DNA from: Lachnospiraceae bacterium
Lineage (GTDB): Bacteria; Bacillota; Clostridia; Lachnospirales; Lachnospiraceae
Length of the DNA stretch: 64,000 nt
Assembly: GCA_011960625.1 (NCBI GenBank)
Contig: BLMJ01000224.1
Coordinates: 33,523 to 97,522, forward strand
Direction of reading: 5' to 3'
Under the pieces are notes generated by a model, which was not told where the DNA came from, made no database searches, and saw nothing but the letters and a program-made list of their open reading frames with translations. Both the position numbers and the translations under genes were made by a program. Positions 35,242 through 44,237 of this stretch are shown here, piece by piece (position 1 is the stretch's first letter; each line of letters starts with the position of its first letter).

Positions 35242-36921
35242 CTACTTGCCTTCCGCTAAATCCTTCTCGTCAAACACTTCGCTAATCGCCTTCCCCGGCG
35301 CCACCATTGGCCATACCTTATCGTTGGCGTCAATCTGGCAATCAATTACCACAGGTTTCCCCAAGGTCAAGGCTTTTGCAAATGCCTCCTTAAATTCTTC
35401 CTGGGTCGCCGCTCTAATTCCGACCGCCCCCATAGCCTCTGCAAGTTTCACAAAATCTACGGCATCCTTCAGTACGGTTGCCGAATACCTCTGTCCATAG
35501 AACAGATTCTGCCACTGGCGTACCATCCCAAGCACATGGTTATTGATAACCACCTGAATCACCGGTATATTATGGCGGACAGCCGTCGCAATCTCATTCA
35601 TATTCATACGGAAACAGCCGTCGCCGGCGATATTCACCACAATCTTATCCGGCCTTCCCTTCTTTGCGCCAAGAGAGGCTCCAAGCCCATACCCCATAGT
35701 TCCAAGCCCTCCAGACGTCAAAAGAGTTCTTGGCTTTGTGTAGCGATAGAACTGCGCGGCCCACATCTGATGCTGCCCCACTTCCGTTACTACAATCGCC
35801 TCTCCCTTAGTCTGACGGTAAATCTCCTCCACCACATAAGGGCCTGTCAGCGCCTCTGGATGATAGGATAGGGGGAAACGCTCCTTATAATCCATGATCC
35901 TTGTGATCCACTCTTTATGCTCTTGCTGCGTAAGTCTTTCATTCAGCAGCCCTAAGACCTCTCGAATATCTCCTACAACCCCGGCTGTAATCAACACATT
36001 TTTGTCCATCTCCGCTGCGTCGATGTCAAACTGCAGTATCTTAGCATGGCTGGCAAACTTCTTCGCATTACCAGTCACACGGTCGCTAAACCTTGCCCCT
36101 ATTACAATCAGAAGATCACACTCACTGACCCCGTAGTTGGAGGTTTTTGTTCCATGCATTCCCAGCATCCCCGTATAGAGCGGCTCTGTTCCTGGGAATG
36201 CGCCCTTCCCCATGAGGGAATCGGTCACCGGTGCATCCACCTTCTTGACAAACTCAGCCAATTCCTCGCTGGCATCTGACAAAATCGCGCCGCCTCCCAC
36301 GAAGATATATGGCTTCTTGGACTTTTCAATCAGTTTTAGAGCCGTGTCTAACTCCGCCTCACTCACCTGGTTTGAAGCTTTTATGGGCATAGGCGTCTCT
36401 TTTTGATATTCCGCCTTGTTTGCTGTCACATCCTTAGGTATATCGATTAAGACCGGCCCCGGCCTTCCCTTCTTTGCTATAATAAAGGACTTTCGTATGG
36501 TATCGGCAAGGTCGTTTACATCCTTCACAATATAATTATGTTTCGTAATCGGCATAGTGACGCCCGCGATATCTATCTCCTGGAAGCTGTCCTTTCCAAG
36601 AAGACTGACCCCCACATTACAGGTGATGGCTACAATTGGGATGGAATCCATATATGCGGTAGCAATCCCTGTGACAAGGTTCGTAGCTCCCGGTCCGCTG
36701 GTTGCAAAACACACGCCTACCTTTCCAGTCGCCCTTGCATATCCGTCGGCTGCATGGGCGGCTCCCTGCTCATGGGAGGTCAGGATATGCGTAATCTCAT
36801 CACTGTGCTTATATAACTCGTCATATACATTCAGGATGGCGCCGCCCGGATAACCGAACACGGTGTCCACAACCTGCTCTTTTAAACATTCGATTAATAT
36901 CTCAGCTCCTGTCAACTGCAT
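35242..36921 (-). CDS. ilvB: acetolactate synthase, catalytic subunit
   Basis: 559 residues, full length. Thiamine-diphosphate enzyme making acetolactate or acetohydroxybutyrate for valine, leucine and isoleucine. Catalytic glutamate E51 in 'SHEQGAAHAADGYARATGK', 'FATSGPGATN', FAD-domain 'IVIGARFSDRVTGN', and the ThDP motif from 'NIAGDGCFRMNMNEIATAV' to 'VVINNHVLGMVRQWQ'. The small regulatory subunit ilvN and ketol-acid reductoisomerase ilvC are absent from the window. It follows ilvD by 66 bp. Confidence 0.95.
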   Translation of the reverse strand: MQLTGAEILIECLKEQVVDTVFGYPGGAILNVYDELYKHSDEITHILTSHEQGAAHAADGYARATGKVGVCFATSGPGATNLVTGIATAYMDSIPIVAITCNVGVSLLGKDSFQEIDIAGVTMPITKHNYIVKDVNDLADTIRKSFIIAKKGRPGPVLIDIPKDVTANKAEYQKETPMPIKASNQVSEAELDTALKLIEKSKKPYIFVGGGAILSDASEELAEFVKKVDAPVTDSLMGKGAFPGTEPLYTGMLGMHGTKTSNYGVSECDLLIVIGARFSDRVTGNAKKFASHAKILQFDIDAAEMDKNVLITAGVVGDIREVLGLLNERLTQQEHKEWITRIMDYKERFPLSYHPEALTGPYVVEEIYRQTKGEAIVVTEVGQHQMWAAQFYRYTKPRTLLTSGGLGTMGYGLGASLGAKKGRPDKIVVNIAGDGCFRMNMNEIATAVRHNIPVIQVVINNHVLGMVRQWQNLFYGQRYSATVLKDAVDFVKLAEAMGAVGIRAATQEEFKEAFAKALTLGKPVVIDCQIDANDKVWPMVAPGKAISEVFDEKDLAEGK

Positions 36922-36987
36922 ATTCTGTTGTTCTCCTTCTATAAATATATATGTTGTCTTTTGAAAATATCACAGCAACAACCGGCC

Positions 36988-38661
36988 TTATTTCTGCCTG
37001 GGGAGTTCCAAAATCGCCCCGCGGTTTCCGGATGTCACCATAGCCGCATATCTGGCCAGATATCCTGTCGTCACCTTCGGCTCTCTCGGCGTCCAGCTCT
37101 GTCTTCTCTTCTCTAGCTCTTCCTCTGACACATCAAGCTCCAATTTGAAATTTGGAATATCAATCTTAATGGTATCCCCCTCTTCAACAAGCGCAATCGG
37201 TCCGCCCACTGCCGCCTCTGGAGATACATGGCCGATAGACGCTCCTCTTGACGCCCCGCTGAAACGTCCGTCCGTGATCAACGCCACACTGGAACCAAGT
37301 CCCATTCCCGCAATGGCGGAGGTGGGATTCAGCATTTCTCTCATACCTGGTCCGCCCTTTGGACCTTCATAACGAATCACTACCACGTCGCCTGCTACTA
37401 TCTTGCCGCCCTTGATTGCAGCGATTGCGTCCTCCTCGCAGTCGAATACCCTTGCCGGACCTTCATGGATTAGCATCTCCTCTACCACGGCAGACCTCTT
37501 CACCACACTTCCGTCTGGCGCCAGATTCCCCTTTAACACGGCAAGTCCGCCGGTTGACGTATAAGGATTGTCAATAGGACGAATAACCTCTGTATCTTTA
37601 TTGACTGCATGGGCAATATTCTCGCCTACCGTCTTTCCTGTCACAGTCATACATTCCGTATGGAGCAGCCCCTTCTTATTCAGCTCTGCCATCACCGCAT
37701 AGACGCCGCCCGCCTCGTCGAGATCCTCCATATAGGTGGGACCGGCAGGTGCAAGGTGGCAAAGATTCGGTGTTTTCTCACTGATTCCGTTTGCAAAATC
37801 AATCTCAAAATCCATACCGATCTCATGGGCAATGGCCGGGAGATGCAGCATACTATTGGTAGAGCAGCCAAGGGCCATATCAACCGTCAATGCATTCAAA
37901 ACCGCTTTCTCTGTCATGATATCCCTTGGTCTGATATTCTTCTCTAACAATTCCATCACTTTCATACCTGCCTGCTTCGCAAGACGGATTCTCGCGGAGT
38001 AGACGGCAGGAATGGTTCCGTTTCCTCCAAGTCCCATGCCTAAAACCTCGGTCAGACAGTTCATACTGTTGGCCGTGTACATACCTGAACAGGAACCGCA
38101 GGTCGGACAGGTCTTGTTCTCAAACTCACACAAATCCTCGTCTGTAATTATGCCGGCTGCATTGGCCCCCACTGCCTCAAACATGCTGGAAAGGCTTGTC
38201 TTCTTTCCCTTTACATGTCCGGCCAGCATAGGTCCGCCGCTGACAAATATGGTTGGCACGTTGATTCTCGCCGCCGCCATCAAAAGCCCCGGCACATTCT
38301 TATCACAGTTGGGCACCATGACCAGTGCGTCAAACTGGTGAGCAATCGCCATGGCCTCTGTAGAATCTGCAATCAAATCTCTCGTTACCAGTGAATATTT
38401 CATACCCAGATGTCCCATTGCAATTCCGTCGCACACTGCGATTGCCGGGAACACAATAGGCGTCCCCCCTGCCATAGAGACTCCCTGTTTTACTGCATTT
38501 ACAATCTTATCCAGGTTCATGTGGCCGGGAACAATCTCGTTATAAGAGCTGACAATTCCCACCAATGGACGCTCCATCTCTTCCGGCGTAAGCCCTAATG
38601 CATTGAATAAAGATCTGTGGGGCGCCTGCTGCTTTCCTTTTGTAACTGTATCACTTCTCAT
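36988..38661 (-). CDS. ilvD: dihydroxy-acid dehydratase
   Basis: 557 residues. Fe-S dehydratase giving the 2-keto acids of valine and isoleucine. Conserved cysteines C119 ('[11 protein letters not shown]') and C191 ('[19 protein letters not shown]') are the likely cluster ligands, with C78 in '[10 protein letters not shown]'. C-terminal signature '[20 protein letters not shown]' is present. It follows leuB by 9 bp and precedes ilvB. Confidence 0.96.
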   Translation of the reverse strand: MRSDTVTKGKQQAPHRSLFNALGLTPEEMERPLVGIVSSYNEIVPGHMNLDKIVNAVKQGVSMAGGTPIVFPAIAVCDGIAMGHLGMKYSLVTRDLIADSTEAMAIAHQFDALVMVPNCDKNVPGLLMAAARINVPTIFVSGGPMLAGHVKGKKTSLSSMFEAVGANAAGIITDEDLCEFENKTCPTCGSCSGMYTANSMNCLTEVLGMGLGGNGTIPAVYSARIRLAKQAGMKVMELLEKNIRPRDIMTEKAVLNALTVDMALGCSTNSMLHLPAIAHEIGMDFEIDFANGISEKTPNLCHLAPAGPTYMEDLDEAGGVYAVMAELNKKGLLHTECMTVTGKTVGENIAHAVNKDTEVIRPIDNPYTSTGGLAVLKGNLAPDGSVVKRSAVVEEMLIHEGPARVFDCEEDAIAAIKGGKIVAGDVVVIRYEGPKGGPGMREMLNPTSAIAGMGLGSSVALITDGRFSGASRGASIGHVSPEAAVGGPIALVEEGDTIKIDIPNFKLELDVSEEELEKRRQSWTPREPKVTTGYLARYAAMVTSGNRGAILELPRQK

Positions 38662-38670
38662 AGTATCCTC

Positions 38671-39756
38671 CTACTCAATATATCCTGCTATCAGATCGCC
38701 CATCTTCTCTGTGCCGATCTGTTGTTTTCCTTCCGACATAATATCAACGGTCCGGTATCCTTCCTCCAACACCTTTAAAACCGCCTGCTCTATAGCCTCC
38801 GCCTCTTTGTCCAAGTCAAAACTAAACCTAAGCATCATTGCCGCCGATAATATGGTAGCAATGGGATTGGCAATTCCTTTGCCCGCAATATCCGGCGCCG
38901 AGCCGCCGCTTGGCTCGTAGAGTCCAAACTTCGTCTCATTCAGGCTGGCGCTGGCAAGCATCCCGATTGATCCCGTCACCATGCTCGCCTCGTCAGACAA
39001 GATATCTCCAAACATATTCTCCGTCAGAATCACGTCAAACTGCTTCGGGTCCTTCACCAACTGCATGGCGCAATTATCCACAAGCATGTGCTCTAATTTC
39101 ACCTCCGGATACCCGGCCGCCACTTTCTCCACAACCTTTCTCCACAGTCTGGAGGAATCTAACACATTCGCCTTATCCACGCTGGTCACTTTCTTTCTGC
39201 GCTTCATAGCAATATCGAATCCACGCTTCGCTATCCTGCGTATCTCGTTCTCATTATATGTAAGAGAGTCGTATGCCGTCATGACGCCGTCTTCCTCCAC
39301 GGTCTTTCTCTCTCCAAAGTACAGACCGCCCGTCAGCTCCCGCATAATCATCATGTCGAAACCGCCCTCAGTAATCTCCTCTTTCAACGGACATGCACCC
39401 TTCAATTCATCATAAAGAAGGGCTGGCCTTAAGTTTGCAAAAAGCTTCAGTTCTTTACGGATCCGAAGCAGCCCTGCCTCCGGCCTCTTGGATGGTTCTA
39501 ACTTGTACCAGGGCGACGTCTTAGCATCCCCTCCAATGGAGCCCATCAATACCGCGTCACAGCTCTTTGCAGCCGCAATCGTCTCCTCTGTCAGCGGAAC
39601 CCCATGTACATCGATGGACGCACCCCCCATTAGAAGCTGCGTATATTCACAGGTATGTCCATAGGTCTTTACAACCTTGTCTAACACCTTTATGGCCTCC
39701 GACACAATCTCCGGTCCAATCCCGTCTCCCTTAATCACTCCGATTTTCAGCTTCAT
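38671..39756 (-). CDS. leuB: 3-isopropylmalate dehydrogenase
   Basis: 361 residues. NAD-dependent oxidative decarboxylation of 3-isopropylmalate in leucine synthesis. 'IGVIKGDGIGPEIVSEA' start, 'LLRIRKELKLFANLRPA', 'LTGGLYFGER', the metal-binding 'NMFGDILSDEASMVTGSIGM' and 'PSGGSAPDIAGKGIANPIA'. First gene of the operon; the leader is only about 30 nt, so no T-box or attenuator fits. leuC and leuD do not occur beside it. Confidence 0.96.
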   Translation of the reverse strand: MKLKIGVIKGDGIGPEIVSEAIKVLDKVVKTYGHTCEYTQLLMGGASIDVHGVPLTEETIAAAKSCDAVLMGSIGGDAKTSPWYKLEPSKRPEAGLLRIRKELKLFANLRPALLYDELKGACPLKEEITEGGFDMMIMRELTGGLYFGERKTVEEDGVMTAYDSLTYNENEIRRIAKRGFDIAMKRRKKVTSVDKANVLDSSRLWRKVVEKVAAGYPEVKLEHMLVDNCAMQLVKDPKQFDVILTENMFGDILSDEASMVTGSIGMLASASLNETKFGLYEPSGGSAPDIAGKGIANPIATILSAAMMLRFSFDLDKEAEAIEQAVLKVLEEGYRTVDIMSEGKQQIGTEKMGDLIAGYIE

Positions 39757-39791
39757 AATACTCTTCCTTCCTGCAATGGCAAATTTCTTTT

Positions 39792-39820
39792 ATAATATCC
39801 TATTTTAATGTAGGTTTCAA
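39792..39820 (-). promoter_or_regulatory. promoter of the leuB-ilvD-ilvB-serC-serA operon
   Basis: Minus strand TTGAAA (39820-39815), 17 bp, TATTAT (39797-39792). The spacer holds a short inverted repeat CCTA...TAGG. About 70 bp upstream is a 13-bp palindrome GGAAATGATTTCC (39888-39900), a possible regulator site. Confidence 0.7.
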
Positions 39821-39918
39821 GACTTTCATTCGTCAAATTGCCCGTTCCCTGTCAATTCCTATAGATTTTACGGTTTTTTCGGCCCGTGGAAATGATTTCC
39901 TGTATAATATTTCCCATA

Positions 39919-39959
39919 TAAAAAACCTTCCATGACTGCATAACCGCGCCATGAAAGGT
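39919..39959 (-). terminator. terminator after the SPKTG protein gene
   Basis: Minus-strand RNA pairs 39959-39950 with 39934-39925 (10 bp, one G-U) and ends in six T. It begins about 20 bp after the stop of the secreted-protein gene, so that gene truly ends there. Confidence 0.7.
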
Positions 39960-39980
39960 CTTTCCTCAGAACATCCTTCC

Positions 39981-40607
39981 CTAAAACATTCCTGTCTTTG
40001 GGGACTTAGTTGAACCATCACTTGTCTTTGTTGGACTGCTTGTTTTTGTATTTACAGCCTTCACAAATGCTACTGGTGACAAATCAGTAAAGTATGCGCT
40101 CACATACTTGTCGCCAACAGCCTTAGGAACAATCACTTCCCAGTATCCATTGCCCTTCTTATCAGTTGTCCAATGAAGTACATATACGGTATCATTCTTT
40201 GCAATACCGTCAATATTAAATTCAATTGTAACCGGTAATGTTTCAGATGTTACATCCATTGGGCCAATCAGTTTCAGCTCTGTTCCTTCCTTATACAGAT
40301 TACCAAGAATCTGTTTCAAGCCTGCCTGTGTATCAATCTTGCTGTATGCTGCCGGAATCTTTCCGCTAAAATAGTGGCTAGGACTCAGCTCATAGATACC
40401 TACACCCTTTGTTTTTGTAGATACGCCAAGGACAGTATCTGAACTCGTAGCAGAAGAACTGCTTCCAGTAGAAGCGCTGCTTCCTACAGAAGGATTTTTT
40501 CCCGGCTTAGTGTCTGGGCTGCCTGCTGCAAAGCTTACCATACTCATACTCAGCGTCAATCCCAAAACAAGACCTAAGGAAACCGCTTTTTTCCATAATT
40601 TAACCAT
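39981..40607 (-). CDS. secreted protein ending in SPKTG
   Basis: 208 residues, function not recognised. A signal peptide fills 1-28 ('AVSLGLVLGLTLSMSMVSFA'), followed by a Ser/Thr-rich stretch to about residue 60 and a compact region 68-185 with 'GTELKLIGPMDVTSETLPV' and 'DTVYVLHWTTDKKGNGYWEV', probably beta-rich. The last residues are 'KSPKTGMF' and a stop. SPKTG is a known recognition motif of class B sortases in Clostridioides, but the hydrophobic segment and basic tail that normally follow are missing. It is third in the operon after sortase and LCP genes. May be a secreted, unanchored or atypically processed substrate. Confidence 0.75.
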   Translation of the reverse strand: MVKLWKKAVSLGLVLGLTLSMSMVSFAAGSPDTKPGKNPSVGSSASTGSSSSATSSDTVLGVSTKTKGVGIYELSPSHYFSGKIPAAYSKIDTQAGLKQILGNLYKEGTELKLIGPMDVTSETLPVTIEFNIDGIAKNDTVYVLHWTTDKKGNGYWEVIVPKAVGDKYVSAYFTDLSPVAFVKAVNTKTSSPTKTSDGSTKSPKTGMF

Positions 40608-40665
40608 CGGATTTCCCTCCTTTCTTTCGTTATTATTTATATTAAAACCTGTAGAGGTTCTAATA

Positions 40666-41667
40666 TCACTCGTCAGACAAAGTATAGAAAGTTTCTACAA
40701 CCAACCTCTCTAACTCCTCGTCGTTTGCATAAAATTCCTCATGAATCTCACCTTGGATTCGTTTCCCCTCAATCGAAATTATGGAAGCTTCAAAATCCAA
40801 TTCATCCAAATAAAACGGAAGGGACAATAACTCTAGTTTCCCAATATCCGTTGTCATATTCTCATCCAAAATAGAGTAAAGCTTAAACAGAAGCCTTGGA
40901 TCTTCCTTCGCCTTTTTCTTCACAGCCTCAATATATTCCTTAATATAAACCTTCTGTCTTTCTGCCCTCTCCTCACAGCTTGCATAAGTATGAATATCCC
41001 GCACATGGAGATATTCAAAACATCTCTCCCCCATCAGGTGGACCGTATTTCCCGGTGCAAACATGGGACTTAGCTTCTGAAGCTCCACATCCACGTGCTC
41101 AGAATCCATCTGAAGCGTCACGCCTCCCACAGCATCATTTAACACCGGAACCGCGTTAAAATTAACGGCGCAATACCGGTGAATAGGAATATCTAATAAA
41201 AGCGTAGAGATAAGTCCCGCCGTCTTCTTGCAACTGTCATCCCCGTCATTCCCATAGGCATATTGCAGTGTGAGCTGCATGGTGCGCTTGGTAAAAAAAT
41301 TGCCTTTCGAATCATAGATGTTAATAGGCATCATCAAATCCCGGGGGATATTCAGAATCTTCATCTGCCGCGTCTTGGCATTTAAACTAATCAGAAAAAT
41401 GGCGTCTGACTGTCCCCGATCTCCCGGAAGTACCTCCTGATCCAGCGCATTGCTGTGATCAATTCCCAAACAAAGAATGTTGATCAAATCTTCATTATAT
41501 CTGTAATGCTTCCCCTCATAGCGAACCGGACGCACTTCCCCATCTATAGCTTTATCCATCTTTAAAAGCGCCGAAGACCAGGATAAAAAATATAAAATTA
41601 CTATGGAAATTATCAATATTCCTGCAATCAGCAGAACAAAGTCTCTCTTTCTATGACTCTTCTTCAT
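40666..41667 (-). CDS. LytR-CpsA-Psr (LCP) family cell-wall ligase
   Basis: 333 residues. One N-terminal membrane segment (about 9-29) and an extracellular LCP domain with 'LCLGIDHSNA', 'QSDAIFLISLNAKTRQMKIL', 'NIPRDLMMPI' and 'LQYAYGNDG'. LCP proteins move undecaprenyl-linked glycans or teichoic acids onto peptidoglycan. Its start overlaps the sortase stop by 17 bp. It could attach the surface glycan made by the 10-29 kb locus, but genetic linkage here is to the sortase. Confidence 0.88.
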   Translation of the reverse strand: MKKSHRKRDFVLLIAGILIISIVILYFLSWSSALLKMDKAIDGEVRPVRYEGKHYRYNEDLINILCLGIDHSNALDQEVLPGDRGQSDAIFLISLNAKTRQMKILNIPRDLMMPINIYDSKGNFFTKRTMQLTLQYAYGNDGDDSCKKTAGLISTLLLDIPIHRYCAVNFNAVPVLNDAVGGVTLQMDSEHVDVELQKLSPMFAPGNTVHLMGERCFEYLHVRDIHTYASCEERAERQKVYIKEYIEAVKKKAKEDPRLLFKLYSILDENMTTDIGKLELLSLPFYLDELDFEASIISIEGKRIQGEIHEEFYANDEELERLVVETFYTLSDE

Positions 41668-42382
41668 CCCGTACCCCTATAATAAGCCAACGATTATCTG
41701 GCTGGTCACCGATACATGTAGACAAAGTAATCATGGAATCCTTCTCCGTAGGAGTAAATTCCTCATTAAAATGTGCCGGCTGCTGTCCGAAATTCTTGAT
41801 ATCCGTTATAAACTGCGCTCTTCCCTCCAAAGTGTCAAAATTATAGCTCAGCGGAAGATACCGGTCGTCGAACACGACTGCCGCATACACATGATATCTG
41901 ATCGCCTGATCCGGCAAATAAACGTCAATCTCTGAATTTTCTCTGAAAAACGTCTCATCGTCATACTCATGCAGACTTCCAAACATGGTGCCGTCGTTCA
42001 TGTCATGTCCATAGATAATGGTATTAATCTCTCTGAAATCTCGGCTGTTGATATTTTCTGTGTAAATCGAGCCTGGCAATCCTTCTGTCTTTTCAATCGT
42101 CATGTTTAGATAATCAACACTCCCGTCTTCACTCTGAAGAATCGGATAAGAAACCTTCGTTCCAGGTATCTCTATGTATGCATAAACATCTTCGTTAATA
42201 GCCTTAAGCTCATCGAAATCAACCGGTATGTTCACTTTCTTCTTTGCTTCTTCATCAAGATTCAATTCTTGGGTGTCGCCTAGTTTTCCCTCCTTAGAAT
42301 TACCGGCATATAAGATTCCTCCCACTAGAGCAATCGCTGCAACCACCACCACTAGAATCCCTATCTTCACGTACTTTTCCAC
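41651..42382 (-). CDS. srtB: class B sortase
   Basis: About 243 residues. N-terminal membrane anchor (about 5-26) and sortase fold with catalytic histidine in 'NTIIYGHDMNDGTMFGSL', cysteine in 'ITLSTCIGD' and arginine in 'DNRWLIIGV'. The long helix before the strand carrying Cys ('DTLEGRAQFITDIKNF') fits class B. It cleaves a sorting motif and links the protein to peptidoglycan; clostridial class B enzymes use (S/P)PxTG. GTG 42382 is chosen since AGGAGAGG lies 4-7 bp upstream; ATG 42397 is the alternative. First gene of the operon with a near-consensus promoter overlapped by a palindrome. Confidence 0.9.
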   Translation of the reverse strand: MEKYVKIGILVVVVAAIALVGGILYAGNSKEGKLGDTQELNLDEEAKKKVNIPVDFDELKAINEDVYAYIEIPGTKVSYPILQSEDGSVDYLNMTIEKTEGLPGSIYTENINSRDFREINTIIYGHDMNDGTMFGSLHEYDDETFFRENSEIDVYLPDQAIRYHVYAAVVFDDRYLPLSYNFDTLEGRAQFITDIKNFGQQPAHFNEEFTPTEKDSMITLSTCIGDQPDNRWLIIGVRDEEES

Positions 42383-42412
42383 GATACCTCTCCTCATCTG
42401 TATGTCTTGTTC

Positions 42413-42432
42413 TATAAGATTATAATCTTATA
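42413..42432. promoter_or_regulatory. 20-bp perfect palindrome over the sortase promoter
   Basis: TATAAGATTATAATCTTATA, fully self-complementary, covers the -10 box of the minus-strand promoter. It is a likely operator for the divergently encoded XRE regulator. Confidence 0.65.
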
Positions 42433-42447
42433 AAGTTTATATGTCAA
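42419..42447 (-). promoter_or_regulatory. near-perfect promoter of the sortase operon
   Basis: Minus strand TTGACA (42447-42442), exactly 17 bp, TATAAT (42424-42419). Both hexamers are consensus, so strong expression is expected unless repressed through the overlapping palindrome. Confidence 0.8.
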
Positions 42448-42513
42448 CACCTTTAAAGATTTATTTTTATACACAAACTATTGTTAAAATAAACCTTGAA
42501 AGGGTGTGATATC

Positions 42514-42843
42514 ATGAAAAATCTGAAACTGCTGCGAAACCAGAAAGGTTTAAGCCAGCAGAAATTGGCCGATATCCTGCATATCAGCCAACAGTCAGTC
42601 TATAAGTATGAAAACGATATAACCTCTCCGGATATTGAAACACTAAAGAATATTGCCGATTTTTTTGAAACATCCATTGACTATGTTGTTGGTTACACAG
42701 AACTTCCGCACAAGATTGAACCAACCATCAAATTATCTCTAAATAGAGATGAGGCAAAACTCATTGAAAAATACCAAAATCTTTCACCAAAACGTCGTTC
42801 TGTCATCCAATCCGTAATCGACAGCTATTCTGAAAATTACTGA
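42514..42843 (+). CDS. XRE-family helix-turn-helix regulator
   Basis: About 109 residues. The HTH_3 domain fills 1-62: 'LKLLRNQKGLSQQKLADILH' then 'ISQQSVYKYENDITSPDIET'. The C-terminal 45 residues ('LSLNRDEAKLIEKYQNLSPK') are likely for dimerisation. ATG 42514 is used: AAAGGGTGTGAT is just upstream. It is divergent from the sortase operon, with the palindromic site between them, so autoregulation and control of that operon are likely. A 59-residue gene follows 45 bp downstream. Confidence 0.9.
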   Translation: MKNLKLLRNQKGLSQQKLADILHISQQSVYKYENDITSPDIETLKNIADFFETSIDYVVGYTELPHKIEPTIKLSLNRDEAKLIEKYQNLSPKRRSVIQSVIDSYSENY

Positions 42844-42888
42844 GTATATTTTTTTAAAACCTGCGCATATTAAAAAAGAGGTGATAGA

Positions 42889-43068
42889 ATGACATTTCAG
42901 GATGAGTTTCCAATTGGTTTTACCATGTCTTTAGCGCAGCACACCGATATTCTGACGCAGTTCGCCACCCTTTCTCCAGATGAGCAGCAGAGAATCGTGG
43001 AGGGATCGCGCCAGGTGAAGAGCCGCAGAGAGATGCAGAATTATGTAGAGAATATGTTTCAGGGATAA
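42889..43068 (+). CDS. small hypothetical protein, 59 residues
   Basis: ATG 42889 with GAGGTGAT 5 bp upstream, and a 60-codon frame ending at TAA 43066. The protein is soluble-looking and mostly helical: 'MTFQDEFPIGFTMSLAQHTD' then 'LSPDEQQRIVEGSRQV' and 'REMQNYVENMF'. Function unknown; I recognise no domain. The run of helix-forming residues and lack of cysteines or membrane segments suggest a small adaptor. It may be co-transcribed with the XRE gene 45 bp upstream. Its stop codon lies inside a terminator hairpin shared with the convergent M23 gene. Confidence 0.7.
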   Translation: MTFQDEFPIGFTMSLAQHTDILTQFATLSPDEQQRIVEGSRQVKSRREMQNYVENMFQG

Positions 43069-43090
43069 GGCTTGCCTTATCCCTTCTTCC
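43061..43090. terminator. hairpin containing both convergent stop codons
   Basis: 11-bp perfect stem (43061-43071 with 43074-43084) with a 2-nt loop. The TAA of the small plus-strand gene (43066-43068) and the TAA of the minus-strand M23 gene (43079-43077) are both inside it. Followed by TTCTTCC on the plus strand; not a clean T run. Confidence 0.55.
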
Positions 43091-44156
43091 TGTCCTTCTT
43101 GTACTGGACTGCCGACGGGTCTTTGATCTGCTCAATCCGCATCCACTCCTTTGTGGCGTCATCCCGTTTTACTTCCGATTGGTGCTGATACAAAAACCTT
43201 ACTAACTCATAACAACTCACCCAGATTTCGTGATTCCCTTCTCTTTGGGTTTCATCAAAGATTAACTGCAAGCCAAAATGGAGATGGTACTCGTCAATAT
43301 TATTCACATTCTCTTCCTTGCTGTAGCCTGTTCTTCCGATATAGCCAATCACATCCCCAGCCTGCACGATATCCCCATTTTCAAGCCCTTCTGCATAGGG
43401 TCGGTTTTGACGCAGATGTGCATAGTAATAGTAACGTTTCCCGTCAAAACTGTTGATTCCCACACGCCATCCCCCATACTGATTCCACCCAATGTTTGCC
43501 ACGTATCCCGATTCCACGGCTATCACCGGCGTCCCTACCTGCCCCATCATATCGTGTCCCAAATGATTCCTTCGGTAGCCGTAGGTCCTGGACGCGCCAA
43601 AGTCATCATAGTCCGAATACGGAAAACCTTTTGCTATAGGATGAAATGCTTTCAAACCATATACCTTCTTGCCTGACACCTCATACTTTCCAACCATGCC
43701 GTCTAGCACTGCCCCGTATGCTTCCCTGTAATACGGATAATATTCCATCCCTTCTGTAAACTCCTCAAGACTCTTCTCATTCTTAATAAGGACCTCTGCC
43801 ACTTCCTCCAAGTCCTGCGCCTTATATGAAGAAAAATCACCCCCATACTTTGCTCCTAGAATTGCAAGTAAATCCACCCAGTTTAAATGCACCTCTTTTC
43901 CATAAGTATCCAAATCATACTGGTAAGCCTGCTTCATAGCGTCACAGGTCACGCGAAACTCCACCCATTTAATATAATCTTTTTCTTCTTCTGCGCCTGT
44001 CTGGTTCGAACCAGCATCGGAATCAGGCTGATTCCTAAGTTTCATAGATGTCACGCTGTCTCCCTGAAAAGAGACATAGTTTCTCTCGTTCGCTGTCCAT
44101 ACTCCGCCAGCGGCAAGAGATATGCATAAAAGCAGCACTGCCGTATGCTTTTTCAT
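43077..44156 (-). CDS. secreted/anchored M23 peptidase (LytM type)
   Basis: About 359 residues. N-terminal signal or anchor 'MKKHTAVLLLCISLAAGG' and a helical region to about 175, then the M23 domain with metal ligands in 'RNHLGHDMMGQVG' (HxxxD type) and 'EYHLHFGLQL' (HxH), plus 'AVESGYVANIGWNQYGGWRV' and 'GDVIGYIGRTGYS'. Predicted zinc endopeptidase acting on peptidoglycan cross-bridges or stem peptides. ATG 44156 gives the signal peptide at the start; an in-frame ATG at 44237 has no ribosome site. Sits downstream of glgP, separated by a terminator. Confidence 0.85.
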   Translation of the reverse strand: MKKHTAVLLLCISLAAGGVWTANERNYVSFQGDSVTSMKLRNQPDSDAGSNQTGAEEEKDYIKWVEFRVTCDAMKQAYQYDLDTYGKEVHLNWVDLLAILGAKYGGDFSSYKAQDLEEVAEVLIKNEKSLEEFTEGMEYYPYYREAYGAVLDGMVGKYEVSGKKVYGLKAFHPIAKGFPYSDYDDFGASRTYGYRRNHLGHDMMGQVGTPVIAVESGYVANIGWNQYGGWRVGINSFDGKRYYYYAHLRQNRPYAEGLENGDIVQAGDVIGYIGRTGYSKEENVNNIDEYHLHFGLQLIFDETQREGNHEIWVSCYELVRFLYQHQSEVKRDDATKEWMRIEQIKDPSAVQYKKDRKKG

Positions 44157-44237
44157 CCGCCCATTCCCCGCATTTCCTATCTGCTTTATAGTCAGCTTAT
44201 GCGGGTTTTTCTCCTTACATTCCTTGAATCTCTCCAT

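Noticed and set aside
39757..39980. T-box or leucine attenuator before leuB
   Set aside because: A consensus promoter sits only about 35 bp before the start codon and the hairpin further upstream is the terminator of the preceding gene; there is no room for a T-box.
39833..39980. Frameshifted sorting-signal tail after SPKTG
   Set aside because: No hydrophobic stretch followed by basic residues is present in any frame downstream, and a terminator begins about 20 bp after the stop.
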